Shown: positions 1 through 16,214, numbered from the stretch's first letter. The stretch is 64,000 bases of DNA from Gigantopelta aegis (GCF_016097555.1 NC_054713.1:7575417-7639416), one strand, 5' to 3'. The notes: generated from the sequence alone by a model not told the origin. Numbers and translations are program-made.

Positions 1-73
1 TGTTTATTTTATTTATGTTTTTCACAGGCACAGAAAAAGCCATGCTTTGTGAAAATTTTATGTATTTCAAAGC

Positions 74-442
74 GCTGACCCTACTTTTAATCCGTGAAAA
101 ATTGACACTGAGTTTAGTTAATTTACAAACCTGTAACTCATTTGGATAAAGTTACAACAGAGTGAAAGAAGAGTCTATGACGTTAAAACGGGAAATATCC
201 TTAAAAATAGACTGGAACTCGAATCAACAAACCGCTACTTCTCAGACGCACGTGCGTTTTTTAAAAGTATAAAAAATGCAATTTTTGGTACTACAAACAC
301 CAGGATGACCAGAAACACTTCGGTTTTACGGAAATGGATAATCTAGAGAATAAAATATAAGTAATGTTTGATTTCAGTTATCTAAAAACCGCTCTAATAG
401 TGAAACATATGCTGTAGTGTTTAAAAACTAGCGTCTGTCCCT
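74..442. mobile_element. MITE with ACCCTAGTTTTAA-type ends, copy 1
   Basis: It aligns over its length with 38070-38430 and 53147-53541; shared segments include TTTACAAACCTGTAA, AGGATGACCAGAAACACTTC and GTGTTTAAAAACTAG.GTC. The left end is weak. Confidence 0.6.
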
Positions 443-536
443 TTAAAAGCAAACACAATATTAATTTTATTGGGATTCCACAAAATATTAATTGTCATAA
501 AAGAAGCCTTGCTGCGTTACTTAACCTTCTGTATTT

Positions 537-735
537 CTTCTTCTCGTGCTTTCCATTCTTCTTGTCCTTTACTCTCCCTCCTCCTCCACCTCCTCTTCCT
601 CCTCCTCTTCCTCCTTCTTATCGTTTTTCTTCTTGTCCTTTACTCTCCCTCTTCCTCCTCCTCCTCTTCCTCCTTCTTATCGTTTTTCTTTTTGTCCTTT
701 TTCTTCTTCTATTTCTTTGTCTTTTTTTTATCACC
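537..735. repeat. CT-rich low-complexity stretch with an internal duplication
   Basis: TCCTCCTTCTTATCGTTTTT occurs twice (about 608 and 668). Open frames here are compositional only. Confidence 0.75.
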
Positions 736-936
736 TTGTCCCTTTTCTGATATGTTATGTACCTTGAGTATATGTTTGCTTATATATTTATGATGAGTAT
801 TTGATTTTAATAGCAGGCGCTTATGCAAGACATTTTGGGCATATGGTGGTAGGGTCTAATTTGCGGCGAGTGAACTTTTTAGGGAAGTGTCAGTTCATAC
901 TCCCTCACAAAATACATTAAAATGTTCTTAAAGTAG

Positions 937-970
937 GTGTGTGTGTGTGTGTGTGTGTGGGGGGGGGGGG
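937..970. repeat. (GT)n followed by G12
   Basis: A simple dinucleotide run then a homopolymer of about 12 G. Confidence 0.9.
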
Positions 971-1059
971 TTCAACCCTCAGCCCCCAATCACCCACCCC
1001 AAACATACATCGCAAAAGCGCCTGACTACGAAATAACCAAACTCAACATTATATACAGT

Positions 1060-1081
1060 AGTAGTAGTAGTAGTAGTAGTT

Positions 1082-1162
<81 letters not shown>

Positions 1163-1172
1163 GTAGTAGTAT
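1060..1172. repeat. (AGT)n microsatellite before the chitin-binding exon
   Basis: About 35 AGT units with rare interruptions end 16 bases before the acceptor AG at 1187. Confidence 0.95.
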
Positions 1173-1187
1173 AATTATACATTTCAG

Positions 1188-3831
<2,644 letters not shown>

Positions 3832-4380
3832 TTCCCCGCGTCCGTGTGTCCGTGTGTCGCTGTCATATCATTCCCAACGTCTGCCCTTTGATGTTTATGA
3901 CTGTTCGTCTTGAAACAACAAATACTGTGCCATTTTGTTCTTAGTTTAGTGTCCTTCATTCGAAATCCGAAATATTGTGCTATTTGGGGGAGGGGTGGGG
4001 AGCGGGGGTAAATGCAATATACTTGTTTCTACTAAACACTGAGCACTCATTTCTCACCCATGATTCATATGGTTCATTACTTTTTCGGTTTTGAACTCTT
4101 GTCAAAATAACTTGTTTTAACCAATTTTTCGTTGACAGTTCAATTATTGTTATTGGTTAATAATATAATATATTGTGTATGTACGGAGGCGGTTTTCTTA
4201 TCTGGTTATAATGGTTACATTTGTAGGATAAGTTAAATGGTCTTAATATACAGGCTTGTCTGTATTGTAATATACAGGTTCGGGCGAAACACGATTCATG
4301 TTAAAGGGCACATTTCATTTCATTTCATATTCATTTTGTACATAATGCTAATTGTATTTGCAATTTTTTATACGCTACCA

Positions 4381-4386
4381 AATAAA
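4381..4386 (+). terminator. Possible polyadenylation signal AATAAA
   Basis: AATAAA lies about 550 bases after the stop of the chitin-binding gene. It is the first clear hexamer I noticed there; use is unproven. Confidence 0.3.
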
Positions 4387-4439
4387 ATGTTTATAAATAC
4401 TTTATTGTTGGCGTTATTGTTAGAAATGTCAGCAACCGG

Positions 4440-4700
4440 GCGTTGGTTGTTGTTGTTGTTGTTTTGAGGGGGTTTATTTTTATTCGCTTTTCCTTTCTTC
4501 TTTTTTTCTTCTTTTGTTTTGCTTTTGTTTTTCGTTTGTTGTTTGTTGTTGTTTTGTGGAGGGAGTTGCTTGTAATTGTTGGGGGGGGGGGGGGTGTTAT
4601 TTTGGGGCTTTTTGTTTTGTTATATGTCTTGTCGTTGTTGTCTTCTTTTCGAATGCAGTGTGAGTGTAAAAGAAAAGAAAAGATAAAGAATATTTGTTTA
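4440..4700. repeat. TTG/GTT- and T-rich low-complexity DNA with G13
   Basis: GTT repeats, T-rich tracts and a G run at 4580-4593. No gene is seen. Confidence 0.6.
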
Positions 4701-4908
4701 ACGACACCTCGGCACATAATTAAACTACGACACTAAATCTTGGTCGAGAAATATACATATGAAACCCACAGCCGGCACATTTACCCAGTACGTTACACCT
4801 ACCGAATATGCAGCAAGGAATCTTTTATATTCATTTTATTATAGACAGGACCTTACAAACCACAGTTGTTGTTATACCATTTTTTGGCGTACTGATTGGG
4901 ATGGGTTA
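4690..4908 (-). mobile_element. Diverged A-type SINE
   Basis: Reading on the minus strand, the tail TTTAACGACACC and body GCAAGGAATCTTTTATATTC / AGACAGGACC remain; the head is unclear. Confidence 0.5.
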
Positions 4909-4976
4909 AAAAAAAGACAACAGCCCCCCTCCCCCCACACACATACACAATAATACGAATTTAAGTGCACTTTTTA

Positions 4977-5062
4977 TCTTGTTACTGTGCTGGGGTGTCG
5001 TTAAACATTCATCCATTCATTGTTACTGTGCTGGGGTGTCGTTAAACATTCATCCATTCATT
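4977..5062. repeat. Tandem pair of SINE tails of the third type
   Basis: TGTTACTGTGCTGGGGTGTC then GTTAAACATTCATCCATTCA occurs twice in a row. The same tail type is used before DHX36 exon 21. Confidence 0.6.
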
Positions 5063-5120
5063 GTTACTGTGCCTTAAACTGGTTCTTTCTCACTTCGCTT
5101 CAAGAGTGTAACCAAAAAGA

Positions 5121-5457
5121 GTAAAGTTTGTTTTATTTAACGACGCCACTAGAGCACATTGATTTTTTTTTTATCTTATCATCAGCTATTGGACGTCAAA
5201 CATTTGGTAATTCTGACACGTAGTCATAAGAGGAAACCCGCTAAATTTTTTCCCCCATTAGCAACACGGGATCATTATGTGCACTGTCCCACATACTCGT
5301 ACAGGGCAGTACATAGCAATGCCGTTTATATACCAGTCGTGGCGCACTGGTGGGGACGGGCGAAAACCCTACCAGAGAATGGATACACTGACGGGTTTCG
5401 ATCCTGCAAATAAAGCACCTCGAACGAGCGCTCTACCGACTGAGGTAAATCTTGCCT
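5121..5457 (-). mobile_element. A-type SINE with tail type 1
   Basis: The plus strand starts with the inverted tail TAAAGTTTGTTTTATTTAAC, GACGCCACTAGAGCACATTG and ends in the tRNA-like head GAGCGCTCTACCGACTGAG. Confidence 0.8.
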
Positions 5458-5466
5458 GATAGAGGT

Positions 5467-5785
5467 CAAAGTTAAAGTTTGTTTTGTTTAACGACACCAC
5501 TAGAGCACATTGATTTATTAATCGTTGGCTACTGGACGTCAAATATTTGGTAATTTCGATATAAAGGAAAGCTGCTAGGTCTACATTGTATCCATTAGTA
5601 GCAAGGGATCTTTTATATGCACCATCCCACAGACAGGGTAACACATACCACGATCTTTGATATACCAGTCGTGATGCACTGGTTGAACAAGAAATAGCCT
5701 AATAGCCCCACCGACAGGGATCAATCCCAAACCAACCACGCATCAGGCGAACGCTTTACCACTGGGCTACGACCCGTCCCGTCAA
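5467..5785 (-). mobile_element. A-type SINE with tail type 1
   Basis: The inverted tail is GTTTAACGACACCACTAGAG; the head ends GCTTTACCACTGGGCTACGA. It is head-to-tail with the copy at 5121. Confidence 0.85.
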
Positions 5786-6435
5786 AGTTACGTATATAGA
5801 TCTATACTGCTTTTATGCGCTGATATCTCTGTCCTTCTGCAATGGGAAGTCGTAAATAACCGTCTGCAACCAAATTTAGGAGACGATCAAATGATTTTGG
5901 TTAATCCGAACGAAATTTTAATAATCATCCGCATCAATTTTTAACTGTTTTAAGCTCTTCCAAGATAGATCGACAGAAATAACAGGCAGGCGGAGTTAGA
6001 GCAAAGGCGGGTTAACAAACTTTAACAACAAACCTCGTTTCGACTTTCGTTTTTGATAATGTTCCGACAATCAAAAACATTGCTACAAATATATTTATAA
6101 AAAAATGTTGGTAATTAACTATATATATTTTTGTGAATGTTAAAAGAAATATTGAGGCTTTGCTGGTTTGGAACCGACTTAAAGAGGTATGCTTTTATAT
6201 GTTGGTAAACAAAAGTGTAATCAAAATGTCTGTATTACCGTGGTATTTATATTTTCAGAATTCCGAATTGCGTTGACAAAATATCCGCACCACTGCATTT
6301 GTGGTTGTTGAATTATTAAAACAATGGCGTTATTTAATTTTTGAAAGACATTTCGTTTGACAATGTCAGTAAAATCCAATCCAAAATCATATTTATTAAT
6401 AAATTTGTTTACTAACTTTTTTTTCCCGATAATAG
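5786..6435. other. Intergenic AT-rich DNA
   Basis: I see no gene or repeat match here apart from scattered short A/T runs. Confidence 0.4.
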
Positions 6436-6612
6436 TTAAAGCCGCACACCCTAGTTCCATTTAGCGAAAATAAATTATAATTTGGTTAATCTACAAACCT
6501 GTAACACACTTAGATCACGTTTTTATCAAATGGAGTGAAAAAGCAGGTTTTATATCGATAAATACCATGGGAATCCCCATGTCCCAATTTCTTGAAATAA
6601 TTTTGAAAGTTA
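6436..6612. mobile_element. Partial copy of the ACACCCTAGTT-ended repeat
   Basis: It starts TTAAAGCCGCACACCCTAG and matches the inverted right part of 46495-47264 (GTAACACACTTAGATCACG, CCATGGGAATCCCCATGTCC). It is cut off where a B-type SINE begins at 6616. Confidence 0.6.
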
Positions 6613-6615
6613 GTA

Positions 6616-7013
6616 TTCGGTGGCGGCGTGGTTAGGCCATCAGTCTACAGGCTGGTAGGTACTGGGTCCGGATCCCAGTCGAGGCATGGGATTTTTAATC
6701 CAGATACCGACTCCAAACCCTGAGTGAATGCTCCGCAAGGCTCAATGGGTAGGTGTAAACCACTTGCACCGACAAGTGATCCATAACTGCTTCAACAAAA
6801 CCAATGGTTTCTGCTATCCTGCCTGTGGAAAGTGCAATAAAAGATTCCTTGCTGCCTGTCATAAAAGAGTAGCCTATGTGGCGACAGCGGGTTTCCTCTA
6901 AAAAAATACAGTGTCAGAATGACCATATGTTTGACATCCAATAGCTGATAATAAGATAAAAAATCAATGTGCTCTAGTGGCGTCGTTAAATGAAACATTC
7001 CCTTCCTTCCTTC
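6616..7013 (+). mobile_element. B-type SINE, nearly full length
   Basis: The head TCGGTGGCGGCGTGGTTAGG and B-box-like GGTCCGGATCCCAGTCGAGG are followed by the shared SINE body and a type 1/2 hybrid tail ending CATTCCCTTCCTTCC. Confidence 0.85.
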
Positions 7014-7171
7014 AAAATTCAAAACCTATTGCAACATCGATCTGTTACAGATATTATGAAGGAAAACAATTTTGCATCAGGTTTTTATATGGCACCGCTG
7101 AGTGTCATTTGGACATCTGGATCAACTGGTCATACTGCTATGCCTTCAGAGTATAATCATTTCTCTCATCC

Positions 7172-7242
7172 CTAGCTATGCAAGACAGACCCATTCCATG
7201 ACATCAGCCCATACGGAATAAATCTGTCTTGTATGAGCTATG
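7172..7242. repeat. Small hairpin
   Basis: AGCTATGCAAGACAGACCCATTCC pairs with the inverted GGAATAAATCTGTCTTGTATGAGCT, a few mismatches. Confidence 0.4.
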
Positions 7243-7289
7243 ATGTCATTGCATTTAACATGGGGAGTATTACGTTGTTAGTAATATAT

Positions 7290-7297
7290 GACGTCAT
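7290..7297. promoter_or_regulatory. CRE-like palindrome TGACGTCA upstream of DHX36
   Basis: A full CREB/ATF consensus lies about 500 bases before the DHX36 ATG. No other promoter element is clear, so its role is a guess. Confidence 0.25.
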
Positions 7298-7542
7298 ATT
7301 AAAGTGAGTTGGTTAGTTTTAGATTAGCATTTTATTTTTAAAACCTCCATTATAACTGCTATCTTTGTTAATTTGTGGTGTTAAATTATATTTCTTTAAC
7401 ACATGAAACAGACGTGACAAATATGATAGTGTACCGTAGTTTGTTTATGATAAAATGGTCAAATAAACAAGTTACTTATTCAGCCATCTTTGTTTATGCG
7501 TGTAAAAAAAAAAAGAGGGTTTATTTATGGAATGGATGGGAG

Positions 7543-7708
7543 AAAAAGACTCATGTGGGATAGAAGAAGTACTCACTCGGTGGTGGAAATTTCGACCCGG
7601 GACGAGGCTTGCCGAGTCCCAGGGTCCAAATCGTCCATGATCGAAATTTCCACCACCTCGGGTGTACTTTTTCTATCCCACATGACCACATGTGGTGGGA
7701 GTCTTTTA
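7543..7708. repeat. Palindromic foldback just upstream of DHX36
   Basis: CATGTGGGATAGAAGAAGTA at 7552 pairs with its inverted mate ending at 7684. GGTGGTGGAAATTTCGA is the inner arm, and AAAAGACT / AGTCTTTT are outer arms. It lies 86 bases before the ATG, so it may sit in the promoter or 5' UTR. Confidence 0.65.
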
Positions 7709-7793
7709 TTGTACTGTGTCTTTGATGATTAATTATATCTACTTTAAAAAAAAAACGTTATTTGTTTATCCAAGTAGATTTCCGCTCAAGCTG

Positions 7794-7899
7794 ATGTACC
7801 ATCACAGAGGTCGTGGGAGAGGTTACGGAGGTCATGGTAGAGGTCGTGGTGATAGAGGAAGTGATGGATGGAAGGAACGCCATGCTTACAGTCATGATG
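7794..7899 (+). CDS. DHX36: DHX36 coding exon 1
   Basis: It starts at ATG 7794 ([20 protein letters not shown]) and its donor is GTTGGT at 7900, phase 1. The Gly/Arg-rich leader matches the RGG-like N-terminus of the family, which aids nucleic-acid binding and stress-granule targeting. Confidence 0.8.
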
Positions 7900-10800
7900 G
7901 TTGGTTCATACTAAATGTTTTCATCTTAGATAGGTCGGTTTTCGACAAATGTTTCAGAAAGTCACAAGCTCTTACAGATGTTTTTGCTAGTGCCCTATGA
8001 TAATTTCCACTAGCCCAGAATAAATATTCACTAGACGAGGATTTATTGAACCTTGATAGCTATGGATCCTGTTTACGTCTGCAACTAGCAGTTATACCGG
8101 ACATTTACTTACATGTGTTTGATTAGCGATAATACTAGTCAATTGAAAATTGATTAACAACTGTGGTTTAATTTTCTAAAATTGTGATGTGATACTGAAC
8201 AACATGTTCCCTGTTTGACATCTATTTCACAAAGAAAATGACTTCATCATGGAAAATTTAGCATTTTAAGGACAAAAGAACATGAAATATGTGTACTTGA
8301 AACTATATTTGTTGTACTGTAATAGTAATACAAATTGTGATTTAGTCGTAGATTTTCTTTTACGTGCAAAACTAGGCTTACATATTTTGGGAAAATTGGG
8401 CCCAGAAGGGCACTACCCTCAGTTTTGCTAAAAGAGGACAAATTTCTTGGGCCTAGTTTACTAAACACTTTCAACTTTGCGATCTCATGTACATGTTGTA
8501 ATGGGCTAGCTCTGGGTGAGCAAAATGAATGGCCAAATTTTTTATTAAACTTAAAAATTGCAGAAACCACCAGTTATTTTCTATAAAAATTAAATTTTTA
8601 CATGAAATTATTTTGCCAAATTAAAATTAAATTAGCCAACTACTTTCAAAATTTGCAATTGGCAAATTTGGCGAGTGCCAGAGCTAGCCCTGTGTAATAA
8701 AGTGACTGCTCCATGTCTGGGAGCTACATGTTCCATCCACCCATAAGATCAACAAAATAGTAAGGGCCGAATTTGCAAAGCCTGTTTGTGTTTAACATGT
8801 GTAACTAAAATACATTTGCAATGCTTAAACACCTGCATTTAAGAAAAACAGGCTTCGTAAATTCGGCCCTAAATGTTTGTTATTTTTTGTATGATTTAAG
8901 TTGTTTCACTTTCAGCTGAAGATGGCGACACAGGTGAAGGTGATGAGGGGTCAAGGTCGAACCGACCCCCACCTGGTCTTAAAGGTCGAGCCATCGGAAT
9001 GTGGTATGCACAGAGAAGTCGAGGCAAGAAGAAGCAACAGGAGAAAATGAACGTGGGTAATCTACGGATAAAACCTGACTAACAAAAATCTGTTTTTATT
9101 GAGAAAACCCCCCAGGAGTGTTCGTTTGGTAACACTGAAACAGTAAAGTAAAGTTTCTTTTGTTTATCGACACCACTAGAGCACAGTGATTTATTAATCA
9201 TAAGCTATTGGATGTCAAACATTTTGTAATTGTGACATATAGTATTAGAAAGGAAACCCGTTACATTTTTTCATTAGTAGTAAGGGACCTTTTATATGCA
9301 ATACATGTGGCTGGAATGAGAAATAGCCCAATGGGTGCATTGTCAGGGATCAATCCTAGGACCGACCGCGCATCAGGCGAGTGCTTTACCACTGGGCTAT
9401 GTCCAGCCCCTCACTATAACAGAGAATATATGATAAGGTGCAGAAATCAGGGTCGGATCTACACATCTAGCTGTCCGAGTATCTCTCACTTTAGGTGCTT
9501 GGGTTACAGGACCAAATCCCATTGGTGGACCCATTCTCTGATATCTTTCCCCCCCCCCCCCCTCCCCCCGTGTATCACAACTTTTAAACAACAGCAGTGT
9601 TATATGTTGTTCTCTTTGTGGGAAACCGGCGTCGTGGCAGGCCATCGGTCTACAGGCTGGTAGGTACTGGGTTCAGATCCCAGTCGAGGCATGGGATTTC
9701 TAATCCAGATACCGACTCCAAACCCTGAGTGAGTGCTCCGCAACCATAAATAAAACCGTAAATAAAATGTGTTGAGTGCGTCGTTAAATAAAACATTTCT
9801 TTCTTTCTTTCTTTCTTTGTGGGAAAGCACATATAAAAGATCCTTTGTTGCTAATGGAAAAATGTAGCAAGTGTTCTCTAAGACTATAAGTGAGAATTAT
9901 CAAATGTTTGACATCCAATAGCTGACGGGTAAATAAATCAGTGGTATGAATATTTTGTTTTCAAAATCTTGATTAGCAATATTTCTAGTCAACTGAAAAT
10001 TGATTAGCAACTACTGTTTAAATGTTTGAAAATTGTGTAGCGATCTCTGTAACTTGCGAATAGTGACTGATACTGAACAAAATGTTCCCTGCAGTGTGCT
10101 CTACATTGAGATAAACATCTATGGATGCAACTATATGTATGAGCAACACACAACAAGTTTTTGGTATGCCACATTCTGTGGACGTCTTGTTAAGACCCTT
10201 TTTTTGCACAAAACAGCAGAAAACCTACAACTTATGACAATTAAAATGGAGCATAATATATTTGTAACTTAGATTAGCGAGTGTGGTCAATGGATAAAAA
10301 AAATGGCCTGTAGCATAATTGTAAGAAAAATAAAATTATAAGATAACAAAAATATACTCAGAACTGTAGCTTTAATAATGTTTATGTAATTTGCAAAACA
10401 ACTGAACACTGACTCAGTGTTTTTAAATTTCAGCGTCCAGTGGTCAGCATGGAAGTGCACCGCGAACGTCACATTCGACAGCTGCTGGACAACATCAGCG
10501 CAACGGACAGTTTCGCCGAAGCGTGTCAGAAAGACGCTTCGCCATTTGATGACAGGTTCCCACCGAGCACTGCCTCGACTTCCCGCAGTAACCATGGTAA
10601 CGGAGCAGTCGCATCTGCAGTAAGCCCAACGACAGCTGATTCACAGAGCGAAGTTGAAGATGTACCGATGGATGACGTCCCGTCGATATCAGAGCTGATA
10701 GAGTTTGAGAAGGCCGAAGATGAATATCCCATTCCAGAATGTGTTGATGTACTTAATGGTAATTACAAGGATGATATTAGTCCCCTATGTGTCCAACCAG

Positions 10801-13800
10801 AGGGGACTGTAGGTTTCATTTCCGTCCTGTCTATCCGACCGTCTATCCCACATATAGTTTTCCAGATGTTTGTTTCTAGAGTATACCGTATATACCGTTC
10901 GGTATCGGTATTATGTCAATACCGATTTACCGTACCAAGTCAAATTTCAAAATACCGAAATTCCGGTATTGAAAAATATTTCCAGGAAAGCACTAATAAT
11001 ATATCTGACGAAACGCAAAATGGGTTGGTATAAATCAGACGAGAGCCTTGTGTATGGAATTTAATTGTATTTAGATGAAATTAGCGGGTCAGCCATAACA
11101 CAGGCATGCATTTAAAGCCGATTATACCGAAAATAGCGCTCGATATCGGTATCATGTCATTACCGAATACTGCATACCGATACCGAGGTAAAGCACTCCA
11201 AAAATACCAATATCGATACCGAACCTCCAATTTCAATACTGCCCAGCTCTATTTGTTTCACAATGCCTTGATATATATTGAGCTGACATTTTGTATGTGG
11301 CATTATCGTTTACAGTTACAGATCAAGTTCGACTTTCATGGCAATTTACCCATTTATGACAGAGTTATGGCCCTTGAATTTCAAAGATATGAAATTTGTT
11401 TTCTAGAATGCCTCAAGATATTCAGCTGAAATTTTGTGTAGAACTTTATCATGTTCGGTTGCTATACAGATCATGTTTGACGTTCATGGCAATTTACCCA
11501 TTTTTCACAGTTACAGCCCTTGAAGTTATAAGATATAAAAATGCATTTTCCAGACTTTTCATTGCATTGCCTGAAAATATTGAGATGACATTTTGTATAT
11601 GGCTTTATCATATACTGTTACAGATCAAGTTTTAACTTTCATGGCGATTTACCCATTATTCACAGAGTTATGGCCCTTGAATTTAGGAGATGCAAACATT
11701 TGTTGGATCGGGTAGAGGATATTTATTGCATTAGCAGTACTCTCAGAATGCTTGTTTAATATTCTAATATCATGGAATCTTTTGATATACAGGGCTAGCT
11801 CTGGGTCAGCAGAACATTTCGCCAAATTATCTGTTAAACCTCGAAAATTGCAAAACTTCAAAAATTCGCCAAATTATCTGTTAAACCTCGAAAATTGCAA
11901 AACTTCAAAATTTCGCCAAATTATCTGTTAAACCTCGAAAATTACAAAACTTCAAAATTTCACCAAATTATCTGTTAAACCTCGAAAATTGCAAAACTTC
12001 AAAAATTCGCCGATTGTTTTTGAAATTCTCAGTTGGCAAATTTGGCGAGTGCCAGAGCTAGCCCTGATATACTGGACACAAAGGGACCAAGTAAAAGTCC
12101 AGTTTTAAGTTATCAGGTTCAGAGAGGTACTGATATAAATTTAAAATGGACTGTGAAAAATTTCTCGTTTTGAGGGAATTCCGGTTTACTGAGGGTCTGG
12201 GTTTGAGAGGTTTCACAGTGCATATAACATTGCAAATTATATCTGGGCGGGACGTAGCCCAGTGGTAAAGCGCTTGCTTGATGCGTGGTCGGTTTAGGAT
12301 CAGTCCCCATTGGTGGCCCCATTTGGCTACTTCTTATTCCAGCCATTGCACCACGACTGGTATATAAAAGGCCGTGGTATATGCTATCCTGTCTGTGGGA
12401 TGATGCATATAAGAGATCCCTTGCTGCTAATCGAAAAGAGTAGCCTATGAAGTGGCGACAGCGGGTTCCTCTCTCTCTATATATCTGTGTTGTCCGTAAC
12501 CATATGTCTGATGCCATATAAACATAAATAAAATGTGTTGGGTGTGTCGTTTAATAAAACATTTCCTTCCTTTCTAATTTCTGTCAGTTGTTAAGCTGTT
12601 TAAATGAAGTAATGGTTATATGGCATCAGACATATGGTTAAGGACACAGAAACACAGATATACAGAGAGGAACCCACTATCGCCACTTCATGGGCTACTC
12701 TTTTCGATTAGCAGCAAGGGATCTTTTATATGCACCATCCTACATGCAGGATAGTACATACCACAGCCTTTTGTTACACCAGTCATGGAGCACTGGCTGG
12801 AACAAGCAATAGCTAAGAGGGGTCACTGACAGGGATCCATCCCACAACGATACCTCATCAAGCGAGCACTTTACCACTGGGCTACATCCCGTGTCCCTAC
12901 CCCCCCCCCCCCCCCTCCTCCCCCGTTTAAATGATGACATATTTTGTGTTTTGGTGTTTGTTAGAAGAGTTTGCTGGATGCATGGGAGACAACTCGGACC
13001 CAGCTCTAGACAAGAAGTATCGGATGGCGTTACTCGATAAACAGACAGATCAGAAGTACAGACACATGCTGGAGTTCCGGAAGAAACTCCCATCGTACAA
13101 CATGAAAGAGGTAGTTTTTACTTTTACTCCATTGATGGTTGATTCTTAACCCTTTCAGCCATATGTCACAATTTAGATTTCAACAGAAATTGAAAGTTTG
13201 TTTTGTGTCATGATTCATGAGAGCACATAGATTGAATAGTTACCGGATGTCAAACATCTGGTAATTGTAATGCATAATCTTCAGAAGAAACCTGAACATT
13301 TGTCCATTAGTAGAAAGGGATCTTTTATATGTACTTTCTCACAGACAGTTCAGTACATACCACATCTTTTGATATACATGCACCAGTTGTGGGGAACTGG
13401 TTGGAAAAGAGAAAAAACAGAATGGATCCACTGAGGGGATTTGATCGTCAACTCCATGCACCTCAGGTGAGTGCTCAACTGAATGAGTTAAGAGTCACCC
13501 CATCCTCCTATTCATACAAAGATGACCAAATAGTTTTTTAGTGGTATATTGCCCATCTGCTGTCTGTGGGAAAGCACATATAAAAGATCACATGCTGTAT
13601 TAGGAAAAATGTAGCTAGTTTCCTCTGATGACTACATGTCAGAATTGCCAAATGTTTGATATCCAATAGCTGATGATTAATTAGTCAATATGCTCTAGTG
13701 GTGTCATTAAATAAAACAAACAAACTTGCCCATCTGCAACACTGGTCTTCAATGGGAATAAAGCAATAGTTGGTTTTACAGATTTCGAGATTTCTCTTTA

Positions 13801-15948
13801 ATTTGATATATTAAAAAAGCCTGGGATTCAAGGAGTCGAAAGGTTAAACCTTTAGCTGTCAAGGTTATCGCTCATCAAACGACTTCTAACCTTATTTTTG
13901 TATTGTCGAACCTTTATCCTAATATTTTCCACTTCAGCTGCATGTATACTTTGTTTATATATGTATATCATAGATGTTTTTTTGTGGGGGTTTTTCAGGA
14001 GATCCTGCAGAAAATACAGAACAACCAAGTGTTGGTTATCAGCGGTGAGACGGGCTGTGGGAAGACAACTCAGGTGAGAACAATCAGATGTGGAACTCTT
14101 CGTTTACAAAAGATAGAACAATGAATTTTTTTAAAGGGACGTTTTCCCATATTTAACATCATACTGTATTTCTAGTTCGCGTTTTTTGCCTGTCCCAACC
14201 ACAGCCCCATGACTGGTATATCAAAGCTGTGGTATATGCTGAGCTGTCTGTGATGTTCTGCTGATACGTAACAGGGTTCCAATTTTACCGTGACGACAGC
14301 AAATTCTGTGGTTGCCTTCTTTACTTGTCATGCCATGGTGCCCAACTTCGTTGACCACAGAGTCCTTTCCTTATGTTGTATGTGTAAAAAAACAGAAAAA
14401 TTATCATTGCTAATGATAAAGAGCACCTGTATTCAACAAATTGCATAGAGTAGAGCCCTAGGCATGAGGGTCAAATCATTTTTATCTGAAAACAATTTAT
14501 AGAAAGTAAGTTGTCTTCATGTCTTTCCTTTAAAGGAAACGTTTGCCTTGGTGCCCTGATTGCTTTTACTAAACCAAAGTCGACACTTGCCATGACCTTC
14601 AAAGTTAAAATTTGACTCCTGATATTATAATCTAATATCATGATAAATGGCACAAAACGGCCTGTGGCCAGGTCACCAAATATGACCAATGTCCCATTTG
14701 CGTGACTGGGCAACTTAAATATTTTAAAATAATGGCATTAGTCACTCAAATAATAATATTTGGTCAATCTTCTTTAAAGCTATAACATATGAGCCACTAT
14801 TAATATTTGTATTCCACATTAAAATCTTACTTGTGGTTCGGGGTTCACTTACCATAATTTGCCAACATCCATTGTTATTTTTTGGCAAGTTTCGAGCTCT
14901 GAGAATAGATTATGAAATTCCTAATCAGTTGTTACCGAAATATTAACTGTGTTTGTCATGAACAGGAGGCTTAACACTACTTGGATGTAAGCATAAATGT
15001 GAAAATTACAACATTTGTTTTTCGTGTATTTCAGGTGCCCCAGTTTATTTTGGATGATTACATTCAGTCTAATCGCGGTTCGCAGTGTCGCATTCTCTGC
15101 ACCCAGCCACGACGGATCAGTGCTATATCAGTAAGTCATAGATAGATCCAGGGTCCTTTTCAAAATCTTGTAATGGTTCACACCCACCCTTTTAAAATTC
15201 CTGTAACATTTTTCACCACCCTCTTTTCCAATTCTTGTAATATTTTGCTTTTCCAATTCTTGTAATATTTTGCATTTCTATTTTTCTAATGTATGTAACA
15301 TTTTGCACTTCCCTTTTCTAAATTCCTGTGATATTGTGTCCCTCCTGTAACATTTGGCACCCTTATTAAAATTCCTATCACATTTCTCATCATCTTTTTT
15401 TTTCAAATTTCTGTAACATTTTATGTCACTCTTTACAAAATTCGTGTATCATTTTATATCATCTTTTTCCAAGTCCAGTATCCACCCCTTTTCATTGTGT
15501 TAACTATTAGACAAGCATGCCACACACACAAACATGCAATTATATTTTTTAACCAAATAGGTATTAAAATGAAATGTTATTGATGTTTTGCAGGTTGCAG
15601 AACGAGTAGCATCGGAGAGGTGTGAGTCGTGTGGAGGAAACAGCAGTGTCGGATATCAGATCAGACTCGAGTAGTGAGTATCATTCAATTTCAAGACTCA
15701 AATAGTGAGTACTTTCCAATTCATACTCATACTTTGTAGAGCTTTAAGAATACTCCATGACCAAAGAGGCAATACTGTTTTGTTGTGCACAAGAGAACTG
15801 AGTTGTCCTTAGCAAGCCTTTTGGCAATTGTAAGACAACATCAGTTCATGAGTGCAAGATAAACACGTTTATTTGGATTGTGAATCATTTCAGAGCATGT
15901 TCCACACGTAAATACATCTATATATATGTATGTATATGTATATATATA

Positions 15949-16002
<54 letters not shown>

Positions 16003-16150
16003 CATAGACATAGACATAGACATAGACACATACATAGACACATACATAGACACATACACATACACATAAACATACACACACACACATACACACATACACA
16101 TACACATACACATACACATATATATTATAATATATTATAATATATATATG

Positions 16151-16214
<64 letters not shown>

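Larger units (their letters stand above)
443..1187. other. Upstream part of the window, no exon recognised
   Basis: It contains CT-rich DNA, GT/G and AGT microsatellites. Earlier exons of the chitin-binding gene were looked for and not recognised. Confidence 0.4.

Noticed and set aside
546-793. Leu/Ser/Phe-rich frames resembling a signal peptide
   Set aside because: Low-complexity CT-rich DNA with overlapping frames of equal quality; no splice link to the chitin-binding exons.
9053-9060. Alternative exon-2 donor GTAATC at 9057
   Set aside because: It would leave phase 1 and break the frame into exon 3; the donor at 9053 gives phase 0 and the conserved MN-RPVV junction.
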